A stretch of DNA of 64,000 bases from Oharaeibacter diazotrophicus (GTDB taxonomy: Bacteria; Pseudomonadota; Alphaproteobacteria; Rhizobiales; Pleomorphomonadaceae). The notes beneath the pieces were generated by a model that ran no database searches, was not told the origin of the DNA, and saw only the letters and a program-made list of their open reading frames with translations. The DNA lies in assembly GCF_004362745.1 (NCBI RefSeq), contig NZ_SNXY01000009.1, positions 372,001 through 436,000 of the forward strand, in the 5' to 3' direction. A program made the translations under genes and the position numbers. Of the stretch, positions 19,718-27,295 are shown piece by piece; within the stretch, counting starts at the first letter, position 1; each line of letters opens with the position of its first letter.

Positions 19718-20527
19718 TCAGGCGAGGATCGCGGCCACCCGCGCCAGCAGCGCCGGATCGGCGGCGGCGGCGAGGGCACCGTGCCTCGGATGCTCGCGAT
19801 TATAGACGATCGGCGCGCCGTCGAACCGGGACAGAACGCCGCCGGCCTCGACCACGATCAGGTCGGCGGCCGCGATGTCCCAGTCGTGGGCCTTGCCCTT
19901 GGCGATGGCGAGGTCGATGCGGCCGTCGGCGACCATGGCGATGCGCAGCGCCAGCGAGGCGACGTAGCCGGCCGCGCGCACGCCGGGCGCCTCCCGCTGC
20001 AGCCGCGCCGTGAGCGCCGACGGTCCGGCGACGGTGGCGTTCCCGAGATCACGTGCGCCGGCGAGCGCCAGCGGGCGGCCGCCGATCCAGGCGCCGTGGC
20101 CGGCGCGGGCGGTGAACAGCGTCGCGGTCGCCGGCTGGATCAGCGCGGCGGCGACCGGCCGACCGTGCTCCACCACCGCCAGCGACACGGTCCACTCGTC
20201 GGAGCCGGCGAGGAAGCCGCGGGTGCCGTCGATGGGGTCGACGACGAAGACGCGCGCGCGGTCGAGGCGCGCCGGGTCGTCCTCGGTCTCCTCCGACAGC
20301 CAGCCGTAGTCGGGCCGGGCCGCCAGCAGCGTCTCGCGGAGGTGGCGGTCGACGGCGTAGTCGGCTTCGCTGACGGGCGAGGCGTTCTCCTTGTGCCAGA
20401 CCTGCGGATCGCGCCGGAAATAGCCGAGCGCGATGTCGGCCGCCGATTCGGCGGCGGCGACCAGCAGGCGGAGGTCGTCGGCGTCGCGGTCGGCTCCGGG
20501 AGCCTCTCTGGCGTCAGCGGCCGGCAA
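19718..20527 (-). CDS. cysQ: 3'(2'),5'-bisphosphate nucleotidase / inositol monophosphatase family (CysQ)
   Basis: A 269-residue magnesium-dependent phosphatase of the CysQ branch, which removes the 3'-phosphate from PAP left over from sulfate assimilation. The metal-site motifs are WLSEETEDD, VFVVDPIDGTRGF and AHDWDIAAADLIVVEAGG, spaced as in the family. The start is a TTG at 20527 that overlaps the end of the pmbA-like gene by 14 bases; no better in-frame ATG or GTG is seen nearby. Related inositol phosphatases share the motifs; the DGTRGF form and gene context favour CysQ. Confidence 0.88.
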   Translation of the reverse strand: MPAADAREAPGADRDADDLRLLVAAAESAADIALGYFRRDPQVWHKENASPVSEADYAVDRHLRETLLAARPDYGWLSEETEDDPARLDRARVFVVDPIDGTRGFLAGSDEWTVSLAVVEHGRPVAAALIQPATATLFTARAGHGAWIGGRPLALAGARDLGNATVAGPSALTARLQREAPGVRAAGYVASLALRIAMVADGRIDLAIAKGKAHDWDIAAADLIVVEAGGVLSRFDGAPIVYNREHPRHGALAAAADPALLARVAAILA

Positions 20528-21857
20528 TCGTCAGTCCCTCGATGGCGAGCGTCGGTGCGGTGTAGGAGCCGCGCCACTCGATGTCGTTCGCCCGCGTGAT
20601 GGCGCGGAACATCTCCGGCAGCCGCCCGGCGACGGTGATCTCCGAGACCGGGTATGTCAGCTCGCCGTTCTCGATCCAGAAGCCGGTGGCGCCGCGCGAA
20701 TAGTCGCCGGTGACGAGGTTGGTGCCGTGCCCGATGAAGTCGGTGACGTAGAGGCCGGTGCCGACCTGCCGGATCAGCTCCTCCGGCGAGACGTCGCCCG
20801 GGTGCAAGAGCACGTTGGTCGCCGACGGCGACGGCGACCCGGTGCCGCGGGCGGCGCGGCCGTTGGAGGCGAGGCCGAGTTCGCGGGCGGTGGCGCCGTC
20901 GAGGATCCAGGTCTGCAGCACGCCGTCGACCACCAGATCGAGCGGCAGCGACGGCAGGCCCTCGCCGTCGAACGGCCGCGAGGCGAGCCCGCGCGGCCGG
21001 CGCGGGTCGTCGGAGATGGTGAAGCCGGCCGGCAGGATCGCCTCGCCGAGCGCGTTCTTCAGGAACGAAGTACCGCGCGCGATCGCCGCGCCCGAGATCG
21101 CCCCGGTGATCGCGCCGACGATGCTGGTCGAGACGCGCGGGTCGTAGACGATCGTGGCGAGCCGGGTGTCGAGCCGGCGCGGGTTCAGCCGGCGCACGGT
21201 GCGCTCGCCGGCGCGGCGGCCGACCACATCGGGCGCCTCGAGGTCGGCGAGATGGACCTTGCCGGAGGAGTCCCAGTCGCGCTCCATCGCCGTGCCCTCG
21301 CCGGCGATCACCGACACCGAATGGCCGTGGCGCGAGGTCTCGTAGCCCCCGGAGAATCCGGTGGACGTCACGAGCGCAGCGCCCGCCCGGCTCCAGTAGG
21401 CGCCGGCGCCGTTGGAATTGGCGACGCCGGCGACCGCGCGGGCGGCGTCCTCGCAAGCGCGGGCGCGCTCGGAGAGGGCCGCGACGTCGGGCGTGACGCC
21501 GTCGCAGAGGTCGAGGTCGGGGACGTCGCGGGCGAGCAGCGCGCGGTCGGCGAGGCCGGCGAAGCGGTCCGGCGGGGCCGCCTTCGCCATCGCGACGACG
21601 CGCTCGGCGAGTTCGCCGACGTCGGCGCCGAGCGTGGCGGAGACGGTGGCGTTGCGCTCGCCGACGAAGACGCGCAGGCCGAAGTCGTCGTTCTCGGAAT
21701 GCTCGACCTTCTCGACCTTGCCGAGCCGGAGCGAGACCACCTCGTTGACGGAGCGCGAGGCGACGGCGTCGGCGGCGTCGGCGCCGGCGCGCAGCGCGGC
21801 TTCGACGAGCCGGTGCGCCTGCGCCGTCAGCGCGGCGAGATCGACGAGTTCGGACAT
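20514..21857 (-). CDS. pmbA: TldD/PmbA family protease subunit (TldE/PmbA-like)
   Basis: A 447-residue member of the TldD/PmbA family without the HExxxH zinc motif, hence the non-catalytic TldE/PmbA partner type. It shows VSLRLGKVEKVEHSENDDFGLRVFVG in the N-terminal domain, STGFSGGYETSRHGHSVSVIAGEG in the middle, and the conserved end GDYSRGATGFWIENGELTYPVSEITVAG. TldD itself is at 11269-12690. ATG at 21857 is used; the open frame extends upstream but that stretch is the divergent promoter region. Downstream it is coupled to cysQ by a 14-base overlap. Confidence 0.93.
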   Translation of the reverse strand: MSELVDLAALTAQAHRLVEAALRAGADAADAVASRSVNEVVSLRLGKVEKVEHSENDDFGLRVFVGERNATVSATLGADVGELAERVVAMAKAAPPDRFAGLADRALLARDVPDLDLCDGVTPDVAALSERARACEDAARAVAGVANSNGAGAYWSRAGAALVTSTGFSGGYETSRHGHSVSVIAGEGTAMERDWDSSGKVHLADLEAPDVVGRRAGERTVRRLNPRRLDTRLATIVYDPRVSTSIVGAITGAISGAAIARGTSFLKNALGEAILPAGFTISDDPRRPRGLASRPFDGEGLPSLPLDLVVDGVLQTWILDGATARELGLASNGRAARGTGSPSPSATNVLLHPGDVSPEELIRQVGTGLYVTDFIGHGTNLVTGDYSRGATGFWIENGELTYPVSEITVAGRLPEMFRAITRANDIEWRGSYTAPTLAIEGLTIAGR

Positions 21858-22182
21858 GGCGCGACAATCCCCAGGACGTGGATCCGTATCTACGGCGTGC
21901 GGGCGGCCCCCACAAGGCCGGGGAACGCCGCCGTCGACCGTTTCGCCCGACGGATGTGGCACGAGCGCGGCGGGGTGCACGGAGCGTCGACGCACCCGCA
22001 TTCCGAACGATCGCGGCAAGCAGGCGCTAACCCTTTCGGCCGTCGAGGAAATGTTTACCCCGTCGGTTAAGCCGGACAAGGGGGCCGCGGGGCTAGGGTC
22101 GTCTCGTGAAGGGACCCGGCGGCGCAACCCACGACAAGCCGGGCCCGGAACGGGATGCGTTGAAACCGAGGCGACGAAGAGA
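21858..22182. other. Divergent intergenic region, pmbA / DUF6101
   Basis: About 325 bases without a supported gene. It must hold promoters for both flanking genes. The part around 22020-22080 is less GC-rich and has TAACC/GTTTACC/GGTTAAGCC pieces that resemble CtrA half-sites, but no TTAA-N7-TTAA arrangement is present. A GCTAGGG element occurs at about 22092. I see no hairpin or small RNA gene I could defend. Confidence 0.5.
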
Positions 22183-22746
22183 ATGACGGGAGCCACACCC
22201 GCTTGGGGCGGACGCAGCCTGCGCCTCGACCCCCTCGCCCTGCCCGTCCGGTGGTCGGTTCCGACCGACCAGGGCGGCCCGGCGGCCCACGACGCCGCTG
22301 TCTATCTCGACCGCTCCGGCGTGATCGTGAAGCGCCGGCTGTCCGGCTTGCCGCTGACCCTCAGCCTGCCGATCGCCGCCTATGCCGGCGTCGCGATCCG
22401 CCTGACCCCGGACGCCCAGGGCGCCCTGATCGCCAGCGTCGAACTCAGCCACCGCGACCCCGCGCTGACGCTGCCGCTCACGGTCACCCGCGACCTCGAG
22501 GCCGCCGCCGCCGACTGGCGCGGCTGGTCCGAGACTTTGTCGCTGCCGATGCTCCTGATCGAGACCTTCGGCGAACCCTCGGTCGTCACGCCGCCGGCCT
22601 CGGTGCCGATCGGCACGCCGCAGCCGCGCCGGCGCACCGGCCTCCTCACCAAGCGCCGCCCGCGCTTCCTGGTCCGCCGCAAGCCCGGCCACTCCGGCGA
22701 GATGCCGGTGCTGCGCGGCTGCCGCGAGATCATCTGCTACGAGTGA
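22183..22746 (+). CDS. DUF6101 family protein (function unknown)
   Basis: A 187-residue protein of the type annotated as DUF6101 in Hyphomicrobiales; the family name is given from memory of gene context next to ubiA. ATG at 22183 has GAAGAG-like bases upstream. The sequence opens with WGGRSLRLDPLALPVRW, has alternating hydrophobic/acidic strands such as GVAIRLTPDAQGALIASVEL, and ends with a very basic stretch (RRRTGLLTKRRPRFLVRRK) before RGCREIICYE. No signal peptide or membrane helix. The basic tail could bind nucleic acid or the membrane surface, which is speculation. Confidence 0.7.
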   Translation: MTGATPAWGGRSLRLDPLALPVRWSVPTDQGGPAAHDAAVYLDRSGVIVKRRLSGLPLTLSLPIAAYAGVAIRLTPDAQGALIASVELSHRDPALTLPLTVTRDLEAAAADWRGWSETLSLPMLLIETFGEPSVVTPPASVPIGTPQPRRRTGLLTKRRPRFLVRRKPGHSGEMPVLRGCREIICYE

Positions 22747-22755
22747 ACGCGCCCT

Positions 22756-23697
22756 TCAGAGCGAGCGGATCAGCGCGTCGGCGACGAAGCCTGTGAACAG
22801 GATCAGCCCGGCCTCGCGGTTGGAGCGGAACAGCGTCAGGCAGCGCTCGCCGTCGTCCATGTCGAAGCGGATCACCTGATAGGCGAGGTGCGCGGCGAAG
22901 CCCGCGAGCCCGAGCCAGGCGAAGACGTGGCCGTGCGCCAGCGCCACCGCCGTGCCGACCGCCGCCACCGCCAGCGTGTAGCAGACCGCCAGGAACGGCC
23001 GCGACTGCTCGCCGAAGGTGCGCGCGGTCGAGCCGAGCCCGATCAACGCGTCGTCCTCGCGGTCCTGGTGGGCGTAGATGGTGTCGTAGCCGACCGTCCA
23101 GGCGACGGCGCCGACGTAGAGCGCCAGCGGTGCTGCCGACAGGCCTTGGAACACCACCGACCAGCCCATCAGCGCGCCCCAGGAGAAGGCGAGCCCGAGC
23201 ACGAGCTGGGGATAGCCGGTGACGCGCTTCATGAAGGGGTAGACCGCCACCACGCCGAGCGAGGCGATGCCGAGCGTGACCGAGAACAGGTCGAACTGGA
23301 GGAGCACCAGGAAGCCGACCATGGCCTCGGCCACCATGAAGGCGATCGCTTCGCGCAGCTTGACCCGCCCCGACGGCAGCGGCCGCGAACGCGTCCGCGC
23401 CACCCGGGCGTCGATGTGGCGGTCGACGATGTCGTTGTAGGTGCAGCCGGCCCCGCGCATCGCCACCGCGCCGACCAGAAACAGCAGCAGCAGCACGGGA
23501 TCGGGCAGCGGCCGACCGGCGACGCCGGACGCCAGCGCCACCGACCACCAGCACGGCCACAGCAGCAGCCACCAGCCGATCGGCCGATCCAGCCGGGCGA
23601 GCTGGGCGAAGGGCCGCCAGCGCGGCGGCAGCAGGGTGTCGACCCAGTTGCCGCGAGGGGCGTCGGCGACGGTGTTCGACGGATCCGGTTCGCTCAT
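22756..23697 (-). CDS. ubiA: 4-hydroxybenzoate octaprenyltransferase
   Basis: A 313-residue membrane prenyltransferase that attaches the polyprenyl chain to 4-hydroxybenzoate in ubiquinone synthesis. The two Asp-rich magnesium sites are seen: CTYNDIVDRHIDARVARTRS followed by RPLPSGRV, and GYDTIYAHQDREDDALIG. About eight or nine hydrophobic helices are present, and RWRPFAQLARLDRPIGWWLLL is the typical N-terminal entry. ATG at 23697 is chosen; an open extension of 31 codons upstream overlaps the purD promoter and is not supported. It converges on DUF6101 with nine bases between. Confidence 0.95.
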   Translation of the reverse strand: MSEPDPSNTVADAPRGNWVDTLLPPRWRPFAQLARLDRPIGWWLLLWPCWWSVALASGVAGRPLPDPVLLLLFLVGAVAMRGAGCTYNDIVDRHIDARVARTRSRPLPSGRVKLREAIAFMVAEAMVGFLVLLQFDLFSVTLGIASLGVVAVYPFMKRVTGYPQLVLGLAFSWGALMGWSVVFQGLSAAPLALYVGAVAWTVGYDTIYAHQDREDDALIGLGSTARTFGEQSRPFLAVCYTLAVAAVGTAVALAHGHVFAWLGLAGFAAHLAYQVIRFDMDDGERCLTLFRSNREAGLILFTGFVADALIRSL

Positions 23698-23748
23698 GGC
23701 CGCCGGTTTAGCGGGAATCGCGAGCCCGCGCGAGGGGGAGCGCGCGCA

Positions 23749-23778
23749 TTGTGGCGCGGCGCCGGTCCGTGCTAGAGC
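23749..23778 (+). promoter_or_regulatory. Candidate housekeeping promoter of purD
   Basis: TTGTGGC at 23749-23755 and GCTAGAGC at 23771-23778 resemble the alphaproteobacterial housekeeping consensus reported for Caulobacter (TTGACGS, then GCTANAWC), each with mismatches and a 15-base spacer. The position, 38 bases before the purD ATG, is right. Confidence 0.4.
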
Positions 23779-23816
23779 GCGCGGCGACAAGGCCCCCTGC
23801 CCGCGAAGGTGTCCCC

Positions 23817-25094
23817 ATGCACGTGCTGCTGATCGGTTCCGGCGGACGCGAGCACGCGCTCGCCGTCGCTCTCCGCGCGTCGGCCTCCACCACCCGGCTC
23901 ACCGCCGCGCCGGGCAACGCCGGCATCGCCGCGGTGGCCGAGATCGCCGCGCTCGATCCGACCGATCACGCCGCCGTGGTGGCGTTCTGCAAGGCCGAGG
24001 ACGTCGGCCTCGTGGTGGTCGGACCGGAGGCGCCGCTGGTGGCCGGGCTCGCCGACGACCTTTCCGCCGCCGGGATCCGCGTGTTCGGGCCGTCCCGCGA
24101 GGCGGCTCGGCTCGAGGGCTCCAAGGCCTTCACCAAGGCGCTCTGCGACGAGGCGGGCATCCCGACCGCCGCCTACGGCCGCTTCGGCGACGCCGCCGCC
24201 GCGCGCACCTACGTGCTCGAGAAGGGCGCGCCGATCGTCGTCAAGGCCGACGGCCTCGCCGCCGGCAAGGGCGTCGTCGTCGCCGCCTCGGTCGAGGAGG
24301 CGCTCGAGGCGGTCGACGCCTGCTTCGCCGGTGCCTTCGGCGCGGCCGGCGCCGAGGTGGTGATCGAGGAGTGCCTCGTCGGCGAGGAGGCGAGCTTCTT
24401 CGCGCTCTCCGACGGCACCACCGCCCTCGCCCTCGCCGCCGCCCAGGATCACAAACGCGCCTTCGACGGCGACACCGGCCCGAACACCGGCGGCATGGGC
24501 GCCTATTCGCCGACGCCGGTGGTGGACGCCGCCATGGCCGAGCGGATCATGGCCGAGATCGTCCGCCCCACCGTCGAGACGCTGAAGCGCCGCGGCACGC
24601 CCTTCGTCGGCGTGCTGTTCGCCGGCCTGATGATCGGCGAGGGCGGCCCGAAGCTGATCGAGTACAACGTCCGCTTCGGCGATCCCGAGGCCGAGGTGAT
24701 CCTGCCGCGGCTCCGGTCCGACCTCGTCGCGCTGATGCTCGCCGCCGTCGAGGGCCGGCTCGCCGAGGCCGCGGTCGACCTTGCGCCGGACACCGCTCTC
24801 ACCGTGGTGATGGCCTCGCGCGGCTATCCCGGCGACTACGTCAAGGGCAGCGAGATCCGCGGCCTCGACGCCGCCGCGGCCCTGCCGGGCGTGTCGGTGT
24901 TCCACGCCGGCACGGCGCAGAGGGACGGCCGTCTCGTCGCCACCGGCGGCCGCGTGCTCGCGGTCACCGCCCGCGGCGCCGACGCCGCCGCCGCCAAGGC
25001 CGCCGCCTACGCCGCCGTCGACGCGATCGACTGGCCCGGCGGCTTCTGCCGCCGCGACATCGGCTGGCGCGCGGTGGCGCGCGAACGAGGGTGA
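23817..25094 (+). CDS. purD: Phosphoribosylamine-glycine ligase (GARS)
   Basis: A 425-residue ATP-grasp ligase of purine synthesis that joins glycine to 5-phosphoribosylamine. [19 protein letters not shown] is the canonical N-terminus and fixes the start at 23817. Also visible are [34 protein letters not shown], the ATP-binding [45 protein letters not shown] and the metal-binding [19 protein letters not shown]. The length fits the family (about 425). It is a single-gene unit, divergent from ubiA and converging on the toxin gene ten bases away. Confidence 0.98.
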   Translation: MHVLLIGSGGREHALAVALRASASTTRLTAAPGNAGIAAVAEIAALDPTDHAAVVAFCKAEDVGLVVVGPEAPLVAGLADDLSAAGIRVFGPSREAARLEGSKAFTKALCDEAGIPTAAYGRFGDAAAARTYVLEKGAPIVVKADGLAAGKGVVVAASVEEALEAVDACFAGAFGAAGAEVVIEECLVGEEASFFALSDGTTALALAAAQDHKRAFDGDTGPNTGGMGAYSPTPVVDAAMAERIMAEIVRPTVETLKRRGTPFVGVLFAGLMIGEGGPKLIEYNVRFGDPEAEVILPRLRSDLVALMLAAVEGRLAEAAVDLAPDTALTVVMASRGYPGDYVKGSEIRGLDAAAALPGVSVFHAGTAQRDGRLVATGGRVLAVTARGADAAAAKAAAYAAVDAIDWPGGFCRRDIGWRAVARERG

Positions 25095-25104
25095 GGCGGA
25101 TAGG

Positions 25105-25521
25105 TCAGGCGCCGGGCAGCAGCGGCACGCCGGCCGTCACCGCCGCGACGGCGAGGGCGCGGTCGAGCGTCGCCAGCGGCAGGACGAGGCGGATCGCGAG
25201 TTCGAGGTAGGCGGCGTCGTAGACGCTGAGACGATGGGTATCGGCGAGGACGACGGTAGCGGCGAAGGCCCGCGCCCGCGTCTGCGAATCGACCCTGATC
25301 GGCAGGTCCGCCAAGTCCGCGAGCACGCCCGTGCGGAAGTCGACGTCGACCCGTCCGCGCCGGACGGCCATGGTCAAGCTGTTGGCGATCTCAAGATGCC
25401 AGAGATCCGGAACCACCGCTCCTTCGGCGACGATGCGGTCGAACAGCCGCTCGATCGCCTCGGTGCGTTCGTCGCCGTGGACCCAGGCGAGCGTCGCGGA
25501 ACTGTCGAGGACGAGGCTCAC
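25105..25521 (-). CDS. VapC-like PIN-domain toxin
   Basis: A 138-residue PIN-domain protein, the ribonuclease toxin of a type II toxin-antitoxin pair. GTG at 25521 overlaps the antitoxin stop (GTGA). Conserved acidic positions are present: D6 in LVLDSSATLAWV, the Glu of DLWHLEIANSL, the Asp of TVVLADTHRLSVYDAAYLELA and the last Asp of PLATLDRAL. These fit the metal-binding quartet, so it is probably active. The RNA target is unknown. It sits between purD and a patatin gene, downstream of its antitoxin. Confidence 0.9.
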   Translation of the reverse strand: MSLVLDSSATLAWVHGDERTEAIERLFDRIVAEGAVVPDLWHLEIANSLTMAVRRGRVDVDFRTGVLADLADLPIRVDSQTRARAFAATVVLADTHRLSVYDAAYLELAIRLVLPLATLDRALAVAAVTAGVPLLPGA

Positions 25522-25781
25522 CGCCGACCGTCGTCGCGGAAGGCCGCCCACTCTTCGACCGAGATCGGTGCGCCGGAAAGATCGCGCGCCCGGGCCCGGA
25601 TCCGCGCCGCGGCGGCGCGCGCGAGATCCGCGCCGGTCTCGTCGCGCGGCGGGACGTCACCGGGGACGAGCCTCGCGACGATACGGCCGGAGCGGACGAT
25701 CGCGACTTCTCCGCCGTGCTCGACGCGGTCGAGCAGATCCGCGAACGTCCGCCGCGCTTCCGCAGCCGTCACCTCGTCCAT
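25518..25781 (-). CDS. Phd/YefM-type antitoxin
   Basis: An 87-residue antitoxin placed directly before the PIN toxin. The N-terminal half, VTAAEARRTFADLLDRVEHGGEVAIVRSGRIVARLVP in pieces, shows the Phd/YefM fold pattern: a strand, the helix ARRTFADLLDRVE, then two strands ending RIVARLVP. The C-terminal half is Arg/Ala-rich and should be the disordered toxin-binding part. The gene pair is translationally coupled. A perfect-arm palindrome at 25798-25817, 16 bases upstream of the ATG, is the likely autoregulatory operator. Confidence 0.88.
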   Translation of the reverse strand: MDEVTAAEARRTFADLLDRVEHGGEVAIVRSGRIVARLVPGDVPPRDETGADLARAAAARIRARARDLSGAPISVEEWAAFRDDGRR

Positions 25782-25797
25782 CGCTCGCCTCCGAATT

Positions 25798-25817
25798 GGG
25801 CGTATCATCATACGCCC
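25798..25817. promoter_or_regulatory. Palindromic operator upstream of the toxin-antitoxin pair
   Basis: Arms GGGCGTAT (25798-25805) and ATACGCCC (25810-25817) are perfect inverted copies around the four bases CATC. The site ends 16 bases before the antitoxin ATG, where toxin-antitoxin operons normally carry the site bound by the antitoxin or the complex. Autoregulation is inferred, not shown. Confidence 0.7.
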
Positions 25818-25908
25818 GTCGGAAGGCGTCGGACAGCGGCGCGTGCGATCGTCATCATCTCGCCCAGACGGCGACCTATCGCAGCGTCCGCCAATGCGGA
25901 GCACGCCC

Positions 25909-26775
25909 ATGTCCCCCGTTCCCCCGCCCCGTCGTGTCGGTGTCGCCCTCGGCGGCGGCGGGGCGCGCGGGCTCGCCCACGTCCACGTGCTCGAGGCGCT
26001 CGACGATCTCGGCGTCAAGCCGGTGGCGATCACCGGCACGTCGATCGGCGCGATCCTCGGGTCCGCCTACGCGGCCGGCATGAGCGGGGCCGAGGTGCGC
26101 GAGGCGGTGCTCGACGCGTTCCGGCGACCCTCGGAGATCTGGGCCAAGCTCTGGCAGCTCCGCCCGAAGAGCTTCGCGGACCTGTTCGGCACCGGCCTCA
26201 CCCAGTTCGACCCCGAGCGCGTGCTCGACCTGTTCCTGCCCGAGGGTCTGCCCAAGCGCTTCGAGGACCTGGCGATCCCCTTCACCGCCGTCGCCACCGA
26301 CTTCTACGGCTGCCGCGAGGTCGAGATCGCCTCGGGCCCGCTCCGCCGCGCCGTCGCCGCGTCGATCGCGCTGCCGATCGTGTTCCGGCCGGTCGAGATC
26401 GACGGTGTCCCGATGATCGACGGCAGTGTCGTCAACCCGCTGCCGTTCGACCGGCTGCCGGACGACGTCGACCTGGTGATCGCCGTCGACGTGGTCGGCG
26501 CCCCCGAGCGCGCCGCCGGGCGCAGCCACCCCAACGCCCGCGAGTCGATCTTCGGGGCCAGCCAGATCCTGATGCAGACGGTGATCACGGAGAAGCTGAA
26601 GGCGCGCCGGCCCGACATCCTGGTGCGTCCGCCGGTCGACGCCTTCGGCGTGCTCGACTTCCTCAAGGCCGCCGCGGTGATCCGCTCCACCGCCGCGGTG
26701 CGCGACGACGTCCGCCGTCAGCTCGGCGCCGCCCTCGAGGGCCGGCTCGTCGAGGATCTCAACGGCGGGCCCTGA
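25909..26775 (+). CDS. Patatin-like phospholipase (RssA-like)
   Basis: A 288-residue patatin-family hydrolase, most like the NTE/RssA group. ATG at 25909 has GGAG seven bases upstream; an ATG five codons earlier is less well placed. The oxyanion loop GVALGGGGARGLAHVHVLEAL is followed by the nucleophile elbow GTSIG (Ser45) and, later, the catalytic Asp in DGSVVNPLPF. So the Ser-Asp dyad is complete. No signal peptide, so probably cytoplasmic or membrane-attached. Substrate lipid is unknown. Its end overlaps the convergent tadA by 17 bases. Confidence 0.92.
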   Translation: MSPVPPPRRVGVALGGGGARGLAHVHVLEALDDLGVKPVAITGTSIGAILGSAYAAGMSGAEVREAVLDAFRRPSEIWAKLWQLRPKSFADLFGTGLTQFDPERVLDLFLPEGLPKRFEDLAIPFTAVATDFYGCREVEIASGPLRRAVAASIALPIVFRPVEIDGVPMIDGSVVNPLPFDRLPDDVDLVIAVDVVGAPERAAGRSHPNARESIFGASQILMQTVITEKLKARRPDILVRPPVDAFGVLDFLKAAAVIRSTAAVRDDVRRQLGAALEGRLVEDLNGGP

Positions 26776-27250
26776 AGAAGCCGCGCAGAAGGTCGGCCGC
26801 CGCGGTCTCGCGGATGCCGGAATAGACCTCGGGCGCGTGGTGGCAGGTCGGCGCCGCGAACAGCCGGACGCCGTGCTCGACGGCGCCACCCTTCTCGTCG
26901 CCGGCGCCGTAGTAGAGCCGTCGGATGCGCGCGAACGAGATCGCCCCCGCGCACATCGGGCAGGGCTCGAGGGTGACGTGGAGGTCGCAGCCGACCAGCC
27001 GTTCCGAGCCGATCGCGGCGGCGGCGGCGCGGATCGCCAGCACCTCGGCGTGGGCGGTCGGGTCCTTCAGCTCGAGCGTGCGGTTGCCGGCGCGGGCGAG
27101 GACCACGCCGTCGCGCACGACGACCGCGCCGACGGGAACCTCGCCGCGCGCGGCGGCCGCCTCCGCCTCGGCGAGGGCGAGCGCCATGAAGCCCTCGTCC
27201 GCGCCCCGGTCGGCGCGTTCTTCGGCCTCCTCGTCGGTCGCATTCGCCAT
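26759..27250 (-). CDS. tadA: tRNA-specific adenosine deaminase
   Basis: A 163-residue TadA, which converts the wobble adenosine of tRNA-Arg(ACG) to inosine. The zinc site is complete: HAE at residues 67-69 (TAHAEVLAIR) and PCPMC with Cys97 and Cys100 (TLEPCPMCAGAI). VPVGAVVV and RIRRLYYGAGDEKGGAVEHG are typical. ATG at 27250 is used; the first 20 residues are acidic and variable. It is divergent from the pseudouridine synthase gene with 45 bases between starts, so two RNA-modification genes share a promoter region. Confidence 0.95.
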   Translation of the reverse strand: MANATDEEAEERADRGADEGFMALALAEAEAAAARGEVPVGAVVVRDGVVLARAGNRTLELKDPTAHAEVLAIRAAAAAIGSERLVGCDLHVTLEPCPMCAGAISFARIRRLYYGAGDEKGGAVEHGVRLFAAPTCHHAPEVYSGIRETAAADLLRGFFRARR

Positions 27251-27295
27251 CGATGCCGTTCCGCCCCGCCGGTTTCCCTGCTATTCACCCGTGCC

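Noticed and set aside
22030..22080. TAACC and GGTTAAGCC pieces considered as a CtrA site upstream of DUF6101.
   Set aside because: The spacing does not give TTAA-N7-TTAA; only half-sites are present.
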